Source: SKGN01 sp050948865
GTDB lineage: Bacteria; Bacillota_I; Bacilli_A; RF39; UBA660
Length of the DNA stretch: 64,000 bases
Reading direction: 5' to 3'
Assembly: GCA_050948865.1 (NCBI GenBank)
Contig: JBMNEQ010000002.1
Coordinates: forward strand, 202,402-266,401
In this document: piece by piece, positions 16,101 to 23,075 of the stretch
Position numbering within the stretch: position 1 is the first letter of the stretch
How the letters are laid out: every line of letters starts with the position of its first letter
Made by a program: the position numbers and the translations under genes
The notes under the pieces: model-generated
The model's database searches: none
What the model was told of the DNA's origin: nothing
What the model saw: only the letters and a program-made list of their open reading frames with translations

Positions 16101-16487
16101 TTGAAAGAAAAATTAAAAGCCTTATTAAAAAATGCTTATGCTCCATATTCTAATTATTTAGTCGCATCTATAGTTGAAACAAAAGACTCTAAGTTATTTT
16201 TTGGAGTTAATGTGGAGAATGCTTCATATGGAGGAACTATTTGTGCTGAGAGAAATGCTATTAATAGTGCTTTGGCCAATGGATATAAAAAGGGTGATTT
16301 TAAACATTTATATCTTTTAAATAGCAGTGATAAACTTGGTTATCCTTGTTTTATTTGTCGTCAAACCTTTAGTGAATTTTTTGATAAAGATCTTTTAATT
16401 ACTTTATATTGTATGAATGATGATGAAGAAACTTTTAAAGTGGAAGAACTTTTAGTTAAACCTTTTAATAAGGATAATTTAAAATGA
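16101..16487 (+). CDS. cdd: Cytidine deaminase
   Basis: 128 residues from TTG 16101, giving MKEKLKALLKNAYAPYSN, the usual family start; a longer reading from 16053 lies inside dgkA and is discarded. The zinc site is CAERNAI with the catalytic Glu, plus PCFIC where most relatives have PCGxC. The NVENASYGG motif binds substrate. The enzyme converts cytidine and deoxycytidine to uridine forms in pyrimidine salvage. Its TGA stop overlaps the era ATG (ATGA), showing translational coupling. Confidence 0.9.
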   Translation: MKEKLKALLKNAYAPYSNYLVASIVETKDSKLFFGVNVENASYGGTICAERNAINSALANGYKKGDFKHLYLLNSSDKLGYPCFICRQTFSEFFDKDLLITLYCMNDDEETFKVEELLVKPFNKDNLK

Positions 16488-17362
16488 AATCAGGGTTTGT
16501 TTCCATAATAGGTAGGCCTAATGTTGGGAAATCCACTTTATTAAATAGTATTTTGAATCAAAAAATTGCAATAATATCTGATAAACCTCAAACAACAAGA
16601 AATAAAATTCAAGGAGTTTATCATGAAGAAGATTTACAAATAGTTTTTATTGATACTCCAGGTATTCATAAGCCGAAACATCGTTTAGGTAAACATTTAA
16701 ATGCTTCTGCTTATCATTCTATCGAAGAAGTTGATGTTGTTTTATTTTTAATTGATATTACAGAATCTTTAGGTCGGGGAGATAAATTTGTTATTAATAA
16801 GTTAAGGGAAGTTAATAAACCAGTTATTTTGGTTTTAAACAAAATAGATAAAATTAAAAAAGAAATGATTTTACCTAAAATAGAAGAGTATAGGAATTTA
16901 TATGATTTTGATGCTATTGTTCCTTTATCAGCTTTAAAGAAGGATAATATAAGTCGTTTAATAGAAGTAATAAAAAAGTATTTAACTGATACTATAGAAT
17001 ATTATAAAAAGGATGAAGTAAATAGTTTATCTAAAGAGTTTATGTTGGCAGAATTAGTTAGAGAAAAAGTTTTAATTTTTACTAGTGAAGAAGTTCCACA
17101 TGCTGTAACTTGTTTAGTAGAAAAGATTGAAGAGAAGATTGATATTGCTTATCTTAATGTTTTAATTATTGTTGATCGAGAAAACTTAAGAAAAATAATT
17201 ATTGGTAAAAAGGGACAAAAGATTAAACAAATAGGAATAGAGGCAAGGGAGGAAATAGAAAAATATTTAAAGAAAAAGGTTTATCTTAAACTTTATGTTA
17301 AAGTTTTTCCTAAATGGCGAGATAAAATAAAAACTTTAAATGATTTAGGTTTTAAAATTTGA
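16484..17362 (+). CDS. era: GTPase Era
   Basis: 292 residues. The G domain has GRPNVGKST (G1), DTPGIHKPKH (G3) and NKIDK (G4), followed by a C-terminal KH domain with IIGKKGQKIKQIGIEAREEIE. Era binds the 3' end of 16S rRNA and helps 30S assembly at the membrane. It is full length and overlaps cdd by four bases. The TGA stop confirms the standard code. Confidence 0.96.
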   Translation: MKSGFVSIIGRPNVGKSTLLNSILNQKIAIISDKPQTTRNKIQGVYHEEDLQIVFIDTPGIHKPKHRLGKHLNASAYHSIEEVDVVLFLIDITESLGRGDKFVINKLREVNKPVILVLNKIDKIKKEMILPKIEEYRNLYDFDAIVPLSALKKDNISRLIEVIKKYLTDTIEYYKKDEVNSLSKEFMLAELVREKVLIFTSEEVPHAVTCLVEKIEEKIDIAYLNVLIIVDRENLRKIIIGKKGQKIKQIGIEAREEIEKYLKKKVYLKLYVKVFPKWRDKIKTLNDLGFKI

Positions 17363-17412
17363 ATAAAAAAAGAAATAGTTAACCATTATAATAATGAAAG
17401 GTGGTTAATTAA

Positions 17413-17505
17413 ATGACTAAAAAAGAAATATGGAAACTTTTTATTAAAACAGGTAAAATAAGATATTATTTAAAATATAAAGCGATGGCGAACGAAGGAG
17501 AATAA
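17413..17505 (+). CDS. YqzL-like micropeptide between era and recO
   Basis: 30 residues, beginning MTKKEIWKLFIKTGKIRYYL and ending MANEGE. A tiny YqzL protein (TWKVFSQTGxIxxYLLLKE pattern) sits exactly between era and recO in Bacillus; the Trp, Phe, TG and Tyr-Leu positions agree here. The ATG follows GGTGGTTAATTAA and the stop lies 5 bp before the recO start. Its function is unknown. Confidence 0.65.
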   Translation: MTKKEIWKLFIKTGKIRYYLKYKAMANEGE

Positions 17506-17509
17506 CTTT

Positions 17510-18244
17510 ATGATAAAGAAAGTTGAAGGCTTAATTATTAGAGATTTAGATTATGGTGATACTAGTAAAATAATTTATCTCTTAACTAAAGAATATGGTC
17601 AACTTTCTGTTATAGCTAAAGGTGTTAAAAGCTTAAAAAGCAAATTAAGAGGAGTAACAATGAAACTAACTTATGGTTATTTTCATATTTATTATAAAGA
17701 AGATAAATTATCAATTTTAGCTGAAGTGGATGTAATTGATAATTTGTTAGTAATAAAAAAAGATCTTACTAGACTTAGTTATGCTTCTTTTATTTGTAAT
17801 TTAGTAGGACAAGTTATAAAACAGGCTAAAGAAGAAGAAAAGGAGGTAATTTATACTTCTTTTATTAATTCTCTTTTAAAAATAAATGAAGGTTATGATC
17901 CTTTAGTTATAACAAATATTTTGGAATTTAAATTATTAGATTATTTAGGAGTAAAACCAATCATAGATAGATGCGTAAAGTGTGGTAATACAAATTCTAT
18001 TGTTACTATTTCTAGTAGGGATTCTGGTTTTTTATGTTCTAAATGTTATCAAAACGAAACTTTAATAAGCAGTAAGTCAATTAAGTTTTTACGAATGTTT
18101 TCTTACTTAGATATTGCTAAAATATCGAAGTTAAAAATTAGTGAAGAAGTAAAGCATGAAATAAATAATTTTATTAATATTTATTATCAAGAACATACAG
18201 GTTTATATTTAGATTCTAAAAACTTTTTAGAAGAAATAAAATAA
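17510..18244 (+). CDS. recO: DNA repair protein RecO
   Basis: 244 residues. It has an N-terminal OB fold (about 1-80, with IIRDLDYGDTSKIIYLLTKEYG), a helical middle and a zinc cluster CVKCGN then FLCSKC (two CxxC pairs at about 157-188). RecO helps RecR load RecA on SSB-coated single-stranded DNA. ATG 17510 follows GAAGGAG. Its place after era is conserved in Firmicutes. Transcription after it appears to restart at the promoter at 18291. Confidence 0.92.
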   Translation: MIKKVEGLIIRDLDYGDTSKIIYLLTKEYGQLSVIAKGVKSLKSKLRGVTMKLTYGYFHIYYKEDKLSILAEVDVIDNLLVIKKDLTRLSYASFICNLVGQVIKQAKEEEKEVIYTSFINSLLKINEGYDPLVITNILEFKLLDYLGVKPIIDRCVKCGNTNSIVTISSRDSGFLCSKCYQNETLISSKSIKFLRMFSYLDIAKISKLKISEEVKHEINNFINIYYQEHTGLYLDSKNFLEEIK

Positions 18245-18290
18245 AGGCGGCATTTAATTATTTATAACATTTAAAAAAGTTGAATTATTT

Positions 18291-18319
18291 TTGACAAATA
18301 TTTATAATTATGCTATTAT
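18291..18319 (+). promoter_or_regulatory. Strong extended -10 sigma-A promoter of the T-box/attenuator leader
   Basis: A perfect TTGACA (18291-18296), 17-bp spacer ending TGC, and TATTAT (18314-18319). The expected start at about 18326 is just before Stem I of the T-box. Confidence 0.85.
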
Positions 18320-18329
18320 AAAATTTAAT

Positions 18330-18534
18330 TTTAAAAAGCAATGAAAAGAAATAGTAAATAATCCTCTTATCAATAGTGAATTGACGGTTAGTGGAAGTTA
18401 ATGATAATGTTTATTGAACGTAGCTTGGAGCTTTTAAAGTAAATCTGCTATAAAGATAAAGAGTTGTATAGATTTCTATAAAATAAGGTGGTACCGCGTT
18501 ATATCGTCCTTATATTATGGAAATCTTTTTTTTT
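18330..18534 (+). ncRNA. T-box leader, probably valine-type, not followed by a synthetase gene
   Basis: Stem I base AAAAGC (18334-18339) pairs with GCTTTT (18430-18435). The distal loop GGTTAGTGG and the loop-E element AGTA are present. The specifier strand reads GAACGTAG before CTT. By the spacing seen in the ileS and hisS leaders here (GAA, one base, codon, purine, stem) the codon is GTA (Val) at 18420-18422; CGT (Arg) overlaps at 18419-18421. The T-box AAGGTGGTACCGCG (18485-18498) has TGGT, which expects an A73 tRNA such as tRNA-Val. The terminator AGATTTC/GAAATCT with nine T ends at 18534. Genes downstream are not aminoacyl-tRNA synthetases. Confidence 0.85.
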
Positions 18535-18556
18535 AAAAAATAAAGGAGGTAAAAAA

Positions 18557-18595
18557 ATGAAAAAAAATATTTATAGGAATAGACGATACCGGTAG
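18557..18595 (+). CDS. Arginine-rich 12-codon leader peptide ORF
   Basis: ATG at 18557 behind a strong AAAGGAGGT encodes MKKNIYRNRRYR and stops at TAG 18593-18595. Four of the last six residues are Arg, using AGG, AGA, CGA and CGG, three of them rare in AT-rich genomes. The stop codon abuts the first segment of a set of alternative hairpins (18596-18692), the layout of a ribosome-mediated attenuator. An alternative reading is that this is the start of a lost gene: dropping one A from the A8 run opens MKKIFIGIDDTGRSACKYENK and runs on for about 44 codons, but that frame has no start. Confidence 0.55.
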   Translation: MKKNIYRNRRYR

Positions 18596-18692
18596 AAGCG
18601 CTTGTAAATACGAAAACAAAGTAGATACAAGTGTTTTCCGATGCTTGTATCTACATAAAAAAAACTTATGTAGAAGAGGCATAAGTTTTTTT
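18596..18692 (+). promoter_or_regulatory. Transcription attenuator with mutually exclusive hairpins
   Basis: Five segments pair in alternation. A (18596-18606, AAGCGCTTGTA) fits B (18626-18636, TACAAGTGTTT). B as GTAGATACAAG (18621-18631) fits C CTTGTATCTAC (18644-18654). C as CTACATAA (18651-18658) fits D TTATGTAG (18666-18673). D as AAAACTTATG (18661-18670) fits E CATAAGTTTT (18680-18689), which is the terminator with trailing T. A ribosome at the leader stop codon would mask A, favouring B:C and termination. A ribosome stalled on Arg codons would leave A free, favouring A:B, then C:D, and read-through. Confidence 0.6.
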
Positions 18693-18708
18693 ATTTGAAG
18701 GAGGAAAT

Positions 18709-19767
18709 ATGAAAAAGAAAATTATTCAAACTTTAGGCGATTTGATGAAATATAAAACAATAGAAGGAAATAGTAAGGATTTTGATAGAGCTTTTGATTA
18801 TATAAAAAAAGAAGTTTCTAAAACATTATTTTTAGTTGAGTATAAATTTAAAAATCAAAAAGCTCTAGTAATTAGTAATGTTAAAGAAAAGGTTTTAGAT
18901 ATTATATTTTGCACACATATTGATATAGTTCCTGCTGATAATTATGAAATGAAAATTAGTGATGATGTAATCTTTGGAAGGGGAACATTTGATATGAAGG
19001 GTAGTTTATCTGTTTTACTTAATTTATTTAATAATCTTAAAACAGATAAAAAAGTTGCTTTATTTATTACTAGTGATGAGGAAGTTGATGGTTATTCAGC
19101 AATGAAATTATTGAAAATATATAAAACTAATTTAGCAATTATTCCTGATGGTGGCTCGAATTTTGATCTTATTGTAGAAGAAAAAGGTTTACTGCAATTA
19201 AAATTATCGATCAAAACTAAAGCGGCTCATGCTGCTGAATTGTATAAGGGAGAAAATGCTTTAATTAAATTAATTAAAATTTATGAAGAGTTAATAATTA
19301 AATACCCACTGCCAAAAAGTGAAACTGAATATATTACTTCTATTAATTTATCTAAGTTAGAAGGAGGGGATGCTTTAAATAAAGTCCCTGATTATGGTGA
19401 GATGATTTTAGATATTCGTTATACGTCTAAAGATAATGTGGAAGATATTATTAATTATATAAAAAGCCTTAATAAAAAGGTTGTAGTTCAAACTATTGGT
19501 TTTGGACCTTTATTTAAAACAAAAATAAATGAAGAAATAAAAAGATATATAAAGATTTGTGAAATGGTTTTAAGAAAAGAAGTTCAAATTAAAACATCAT
19601 CGATGGTGTCAGATGCTGTTTACTTTTCTAATTTAAATATTCCGACAATAATTATGAATCCTGTAGGGGGAAATGCTCATGGCCCAGAAGAATATGTTAC
19701 TCTATCTAGTTTAATAAAATTATATAAAATTTATGAAAAATTTTTGAAAAAGGAAGTGAAAAAATGA
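18709..19767 (+). CDS. M20 family metallopeptidase (ArgE/DapE-like deacylase)
   Basis: 352 residues. Two-zinc M20 site: His-x-Asp in CTHIDIVPAD, bridging Asp in GRGTFDMKGS, the catalytic and metal Glu pair in SDEEVDGYS, PDGGS, and a late metal His in GGNAHGPEE. The insert dimerisation domain (about 165-270) is present. M20 members include acetylornithine deacetylase (arginine synthesis), succinyl-diaminopimelate desuccinylase and dipeptidases; sequence alone does not decide. The upstream Arg-codon leader ORF favours an arginine-related role. The ATG follows GAAGGAGG; TGA overlaps the next start. Confidence 0.8.
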   Translation: MKKKIIQTLGDLMKYKTIEGNSKDFDRAFDYIKKEVSKTLFLVEYKFKNQKALVISNVKEKVLDIIFCTHIDIVPADNYEMKISDDVIFGRGTFDMKGSLSVLLNLFNNLKTDKKVALFITSDEEVDGYSAMKLLKIYKTNLAIIPDGGSNFDLIVEEKGLLQLKLSIKTKAAHAAELYKGENALIKLIKIYEELIIKYPLPKSETEYITSINLSKLEGGDALNKVPDYGEMILDIRYTSKDNVEDIINYIKSLNKKVVVQTIGFGPLFKTKINEEIKRYIKICEMVLRKEVQIKTSSMVSDAVYFSNLNIPTIIMNPVGGNAHGPEEYVTLSSLIKLYKIYEKFLKKEVKK

Positions 19768-20285
19768 ATTTAAATATTAAAAAAATAGAAATGTATAAAG
19801 ACTTTAAAAAAGTTGTTCAAGTTTTTAAAGATCCACCATTTAGTGAAATATTAACAGAAAAGGAAATGATAGAGGAATTTAAATCTTATTTAGATAATGG
19901 GATATCTTATGGTTATTATAATAATAATAGTATATTAGGGTTTATTGGTGTTTTAAAAGGAGTTCAAAAGGGGCATCCTATAAATAAATATAATGCAGAG
20001 CAGGTGTTATATATTAATGGTATTGCTGTTTTAAAAGAATTCCGTAAAAAAGGAATTGCTACAAAACTTATGAATTATACTATAAAAGAAATAGATCTTT
20101 ATAAATATTTAGCGATTTATTTAAGGACAAATTATCAAGGTTCAAAGATAAAAAATGTAGCTTTAAAAGCAGGTTTTGAAATCGTTAAAAAGGAAGGAAA
20201 AATAATAACTGAAGATGTTATTTTTAAAAGAAATAATGGGGAAATAGCTACAGATAAAAGAATGTTTATGTTAAAGAAACTTTAA
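19764..20285 (+). CDS. GNAT family N-acetyltransferase
   Basis: 173 residues with the GNAT core: NGIAVLKEFRKKGIATKLMNYTIKEI carries the acetyl-CoA pyrophosphate loop R-x-x-G-I-A, followed by YLRTNYQGSKIKNVALKAGFEIV, the usual motif B helix. Substrate is unknown. It overlaps the M20 gene by four bases (ATGA) and so is part of the same attenuated operon. An acetylase paired with a putative deacylase suggests amino-acid acetyl-group handling, but that is inference. Confidence 0.82.
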   Translation: MNLNIKKIEMYKDFKKVVQVFKDPPFSEILTEKEMIEEFKSYLDNGISYGYYNNNSILGFIGVLKGVQKGHPINKYNAEQVLYINGIAVLKEFRKKGIATKLMNYTIKEIDLYKYLAIYLRTNYQGSKIKNVALKAGFEIVKKEGKIITEDVIFKRNNGEIATDKRMFMLKKL

Positions 20286-20287
20286 AA

Positions 20288-20316
20288 TTGACAAATATAA
20301 ATAAGTATAATAAACT
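20288..20316 (+). promoter_or_regulatory. Promoter of the glyS leader
   Basis: A perfect TTGACA (20288-20293) sits right after the GNAT stop. With 17-bp spacing the -10 is TAAACT (20311-20316). A perfect TATAAT at 20306-20311 is only 12 bp away, so the exact -10 and start are uncertain. Confidence 0.55.
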
Positions 20317-20442
20317 ATAAGTATAAGAAAACGATGACGAAGTTGGCACTTCTAAGTTATAGTTTAAAAAAGAGATTCTATGGAATAAATAAGGTGGAAC
20401 CGCGGGGAAACTCGTCCTTATATATTTTTTAGAATCTTTTTA
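20317..20442 (+). ncRNA. Glycine T-box leader with an ultrashort Stem I
   Basis: The T-box AAGGTGGAACCGCGG (20391-20405) has TGGA, matching the U73 of tRNA-Gly. The terminator AGATTCTA (20373-20380) pairs with TAGAATCT (20430-20437), followed by T. The only Stem I candidate is the hairpin GAAG (20339-20342), loop TTGGCA, CTTC (20349-20352), with the Gly codon GGC at 20345-20347 in the apical loop, preceded by GATGAC. The distal AG-bulge and loop arm present in the three other leaders here is absent: only about 105 nt lie between the GNAT stop and the T-box. A flanking AAACTATAA/TTATAGTTT pair may lengthen the stem if it is transcribed. Confidence 0.8.
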
Positions 20443-20460
20443 TAAAAAAAGGAGATGAAA

Positions 20461-21849
20461 ATGGAAAAGTTAACAATGGAAAAGATAGTATCTTTTTGTA
20501 AGCAGTATGGCTTTATTTATCAAGGTAGTGAATTATATGGGGGGTTAGCGAACACCTTTGATTATGGTCCTCTTGGGATTGAATTAAAAGAAAATCTTCG
20601 TAAAGCCTGGTGGAAAAAGTTTGTTCAAGAAAATCCTTATAATGTTGGTCTTCAATCAGCAATTTTAATGAATCCAAAAATTTGGGAGGTATCGGGTCAT
20701 TTAAAACAAGCTACTGATCCTTTAATGGATTGTAAAAAATGTAAGGAACGTTTTAGGGCGGACAAAGTAATTAATGAATATATGAAAGAAAATAAGATAA
20801 ATGATCAAGCGGATGGTTGGAATAATGAAAAGTTAATTAATTATTTAAAAGAAAAAAAGATTAAATGTCCTAAATGTCAGGCTTTTGATTGGACAGATAT
20901 TAGGGATTTTAATATAATGTTTAAAACCTATCAAGGGGTAACTGAAGAATCTCAAAATATTGTTTATTTAAGACCAGAAACAGCGCAAGGGATGTTTGTT
21001 AATTTTAAAAATATTCAGCGCAGTATGCGTCTTAAAATTCCTTTTGGAGTAGCCCAAACGGGAAAAAGTTTTCGTAATGAGATTACTCCTGGTAATTTTA
21101 TTTTTAGGACTAGGGAATTTGAACAAATGGAATTGGAATTTTTTTGTCAACCAGGAACAGATTTAGCTTGGTTTGATTATTATAAAAAGTTTTGTTTAGA
21201 TTGGTTAATAGATTTAGGAATAAAAAAAGAAAATCTTGATTTTCATGATCATTCTAAGGAAGAATTATGTCATTATTCAGTTGCGACAACTGATATTATT
21301 TATCATTATCCTTTTGGTTGGGATGAATTATGGGGAATAGCGAATAGGACTAATTATGATTTAAAAAATCATTCTCAAGGTTCAAAAGTAGATTTATCAT
21401 ATTTAGATCCAGAAACTAATGAAAAGTATTTTCCATATTGTGTAGAACCAGCTTTAGGATTAGATCGAGCTTTATTAGCTTTCTTATGTGATTCTTATTG
21501 TGAAGAAAAATTAGATAATGGTGAAACAAGAGAAATATTAAAACTTCATCCTTTTTTAGCCCCTTATAAAGTATCTGTTTTACCTTTATCAAAAAAGTAT
21601 CACCAAGAAAAAGCTTTAGAAATATATCATAAATTAACCAAAAGATTGATGGTTAGTTATGATGAAAATGGTAGTATTGGAAAAAGATATCGACGTCAAG
21701 ATATAATTGGAACTCCTTTTGCTATTACAATTGATAATAATACTTTAGAAAATAATGAAGTAACAATTAGAGAGCGTGATACAATGGAACAAATAACTTT
21801 ACCAATAGAAGAAATTGTTAATTATTTAGAAGAAAAAGTTTTATTTTAA
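20461..21849 (+). CDS. glyS: Glycyl-tRNA synthetase, single-chain dimeric type
   Basis: About 462 residues, the alpha2 class II form found in mollicutes, staphylococci and eukaryotes rather than the alpha2-beta2 GlyQ/GlyS. Motifs: GLANTFDYGPLGIELKENL near the start; a CxxC...CxxC zinc pair (CKKC, CPKC); motif 2 FRNEITPGNFIFRTREFEQ; motif 3 EPALGLDRALLAFL; and a C-terminal anticodon-binding domain from about 370. ATG 20461 is preferred over ATG 20455, which almost touches the AAAGGAG ribosome site. Expression should follow the Gly T-box upstream. Confidence 0.95.
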   Translation: MEKLTMEKIVSFCKQYGFIYQGSELYGGLANTFDYGPLGIELKENLRKAWWKKFVQENPYNVGLQSAILMNPKIWEVSGHLKQATDPLMDCKKCKERFRADKVINEYMKENKINDQADGWNNEKLINYLKEKKIKCPKCQAFDWTDIRDFNIMFKTYQGVTEESQNIVYLRPETAQGMFVNFKNIQRSMRLKIPFGVAQTGKSFRNEITPGNFIFRTREFEQMELEFFCQPGTDLAWFDYYKKFCLDWLIDLGIKKENLDFHDHSKEELCHYSVATTDIIYHYPFGWDELWGIANRTNYDLKNHSQGSKVDLSYLDPETNEKYFPYCVEPALGLDRALLAFLCDSYCEEKLDNGETREILKLHPFLAPYKVSVLPLSKKYHQEKALEIYHKLTKRLMVSYDENGSIGKRYRRQDIIGTPFAITIDNNTLENNEVTIRERDTMEQITLPIEEIVNYLEEKVLF

Positions 21850-21930
21850 GTAAAATCTATTTAAAATTTAATTTATATGTGGTAAAATCTTTTATAGATG
21901 ATATTACTATAATAGATTTGGAGGGATAAA

Positions 21931-22341
21931 ATGGGTTTTAGTTTTAAAAAATTATTTTCCAGCGATGAAATAATTACTTCTAATTCTGATGAAGATGAGT
22001 TTTATAATATAAGTGTAGAAGAATCAATGGGGGAAAATGGTGAAGGAAAGAAAATGATTTTATTAGAACCACGGGCTTATTCTGAGTCGCAGCAAATAGC
22101 GGATCATTTAAAAAATCGTAATACAGTAGTAGTTAATTTAAAAAGAGTTACTGCTGATCAAGCAAAAAGAATTGTTGATTTTTTAAGTGGAACTGTTTAT
22201 GCGATTGGGGGAGATTTACAAAAAATAGGTGGAGGAATCTTTTTATGCACTCCAAAAAATATTACGGTTGATGGTAAAATTACTGAAGATGAAGAAAAAT
22301 CAAAAGTTCATGATAATAGTGATATTGATGTTGAATGGTAA
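21931..22341 (+). CDS. sepF: Cell division protein SepF
   Basis: 136 residues. After an acidic linker, the SepF domain (about 45-120) contains LLEPRAYSESQQIADHLKNRNTVVVNL and DFLSGTVYAIGGDLQKIGGGIFLCTP, close to family consensus. SepF rings tether FtsZ to the membrane through an N-terminal amphipathic helix, here MGFSFKKLFSS. It is directly upstream of divIVA, as in many Firmicutes. The ATG follows TTGGAGGG. Confidence 0.95.
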   Translation: MGFSFKKLFSSDEIITSNSDEDEFYNISVEESMGENGEGKKMILLEPRAYSESQQIADHLKNRNTVVVNLKRVTADQAKRIVDFLSGTVYAIGGDLQKIGGGIFLCTPKNITVDGKITEDEEKSKVHDNSDIDVEW

Positions 22342-22399
22342 AAATATTAATCAAAGTAGAAAAATAATGCTAGAATAAGGCATAGTGTCGGGGTGAGAT

Positions 22400-22849
22400 A
22401 TGAAAAAATTTAATAAAACACTTCGTGGCTATAATCCTGAAGAAGTTAATGCTTTTTTGGATGAAGTTATTGGTCGAGTTGAAAAGATGGTTATAGAAAG
22501 AAGAAAAAATGAAAAACAAATGAGGGAACTTCTTTCTAAAGTTTCTAATTTAGAAGAACAAATAAATCGTTATAAAGCTTTAGAGGGAACGATGAACCAA
22601 ACTATAGTTGCGGCTCAAGATAGTGGGGAACAAATAAGAAGATTAGCCAAACAAGAAAGAGATATGGTTGTTAATGAAGCGAGGAAAAATGCTAATCGGA
22701 TTATTAATGAAGCGTTAATGAGATCTGAAAAAATAGAATATCAAACTAGTATTATGCGAAAAAATATTTCTTTATTTAAAAAGAGATTAAGAGGGGTCAT
22801 TGAAAATCAATTAGAGATGATTGATGATATTGAAATTTTAGAAATATAA
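22400..22849 (+). CDS. divIVA: DivIVA family protein
   Basis: 149 residues. The N-terminal lipid-binding domain has FNKTLRGYNPEEVNAFLDEVI, the standard DivIVA signature, followed by a long coiled coil to the C-terminus. DivIVA localises at negatively curved membrane and organises division-site selection and, in spore formers, polar chromosome capture. The order sepF-divIVA-ileS is conserved in Firmicutes, where ylmE-H genes often lie between; those are not seen here. The ATG follows GGGGTGAG. Confidence 0.93.
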   Translation: MKKFNKTLRGYNPEEVNAFLDEVIGRVEKMVIERRKNEKQMRELLSKVSNLEEQINRYKALEGTMNQTIVAAQDSGEQIRRLAKQERDMVVNEARKNANRIINEALMRSEKIEYQTSIMRKNISLFKKRLRGVIENQLEMIDDIEILEI

Positions 22850-22854
22850 AACAA

Positions 22855-23059
22855 ATGAGGGAGACGGTTTTTTAATTAATTTAAAAGCGAGTTGGAACTG
22901 GTGAAAGCCAATAAAATTAATAAAAAATAGATCACTCCTGATGTTCCTTTTTAAAATAGTAGAAAAGGACGCTTAGCGTTATAAAAGAAAGTGCATAATA
23001 GTTATTATGAACTAAGGTGGTACCGCGTTTTAACGTCCTTATTTAAGGATGTTTTTTTA
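22855..23059 (+). ncRNA. Isoleucine T-box leader of ileS
   Basis: A full-length Stem I includes GAGTTGGAACTGGTGAAAG distal elements. The specifier loop presents ATC (Ile) at 22931-22933, followed by ACTCC pairing with GGGAG. The T-box AAGGTGGTACCGCG (23014-23027) has TGGT, matching A73 of tRNA-Ile. The terminator ACGTCCTT/AAGGATGT plus T (about 23034-23059) competes with the antiterminator. Uncharged tRNA-Ile would allow ileS read-through. Confidence 0.93.
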
Positions 23060-23075
23060 TAGAAAGAGTGATAAA

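Noticed and set aside
18419..18421. CGT (Arg) as the specifier of the leader at 18330
   Set aside because: Attractive because of the Arg leader ORF downstream, but spacing and the A73-matching TGGT favour GTA (Val). Kept as a stated alternative.
18562..18698. Open frame reading KIFIGIDDTGRSACKYENK over about 44 codons after the T-box
   Set aside because: It has no start codon in frame and crosses two perfect hairpins and a terminator. It was kept only as an alternative explanation for the leader ORF, not as a gene.
20306..20311. TATAAT as the certain -10 of the glyS leader
   Set aside because: It is only 12 bp from the TTGACA, too close for a normal sigma-A spacer, so the start site was left undecided.
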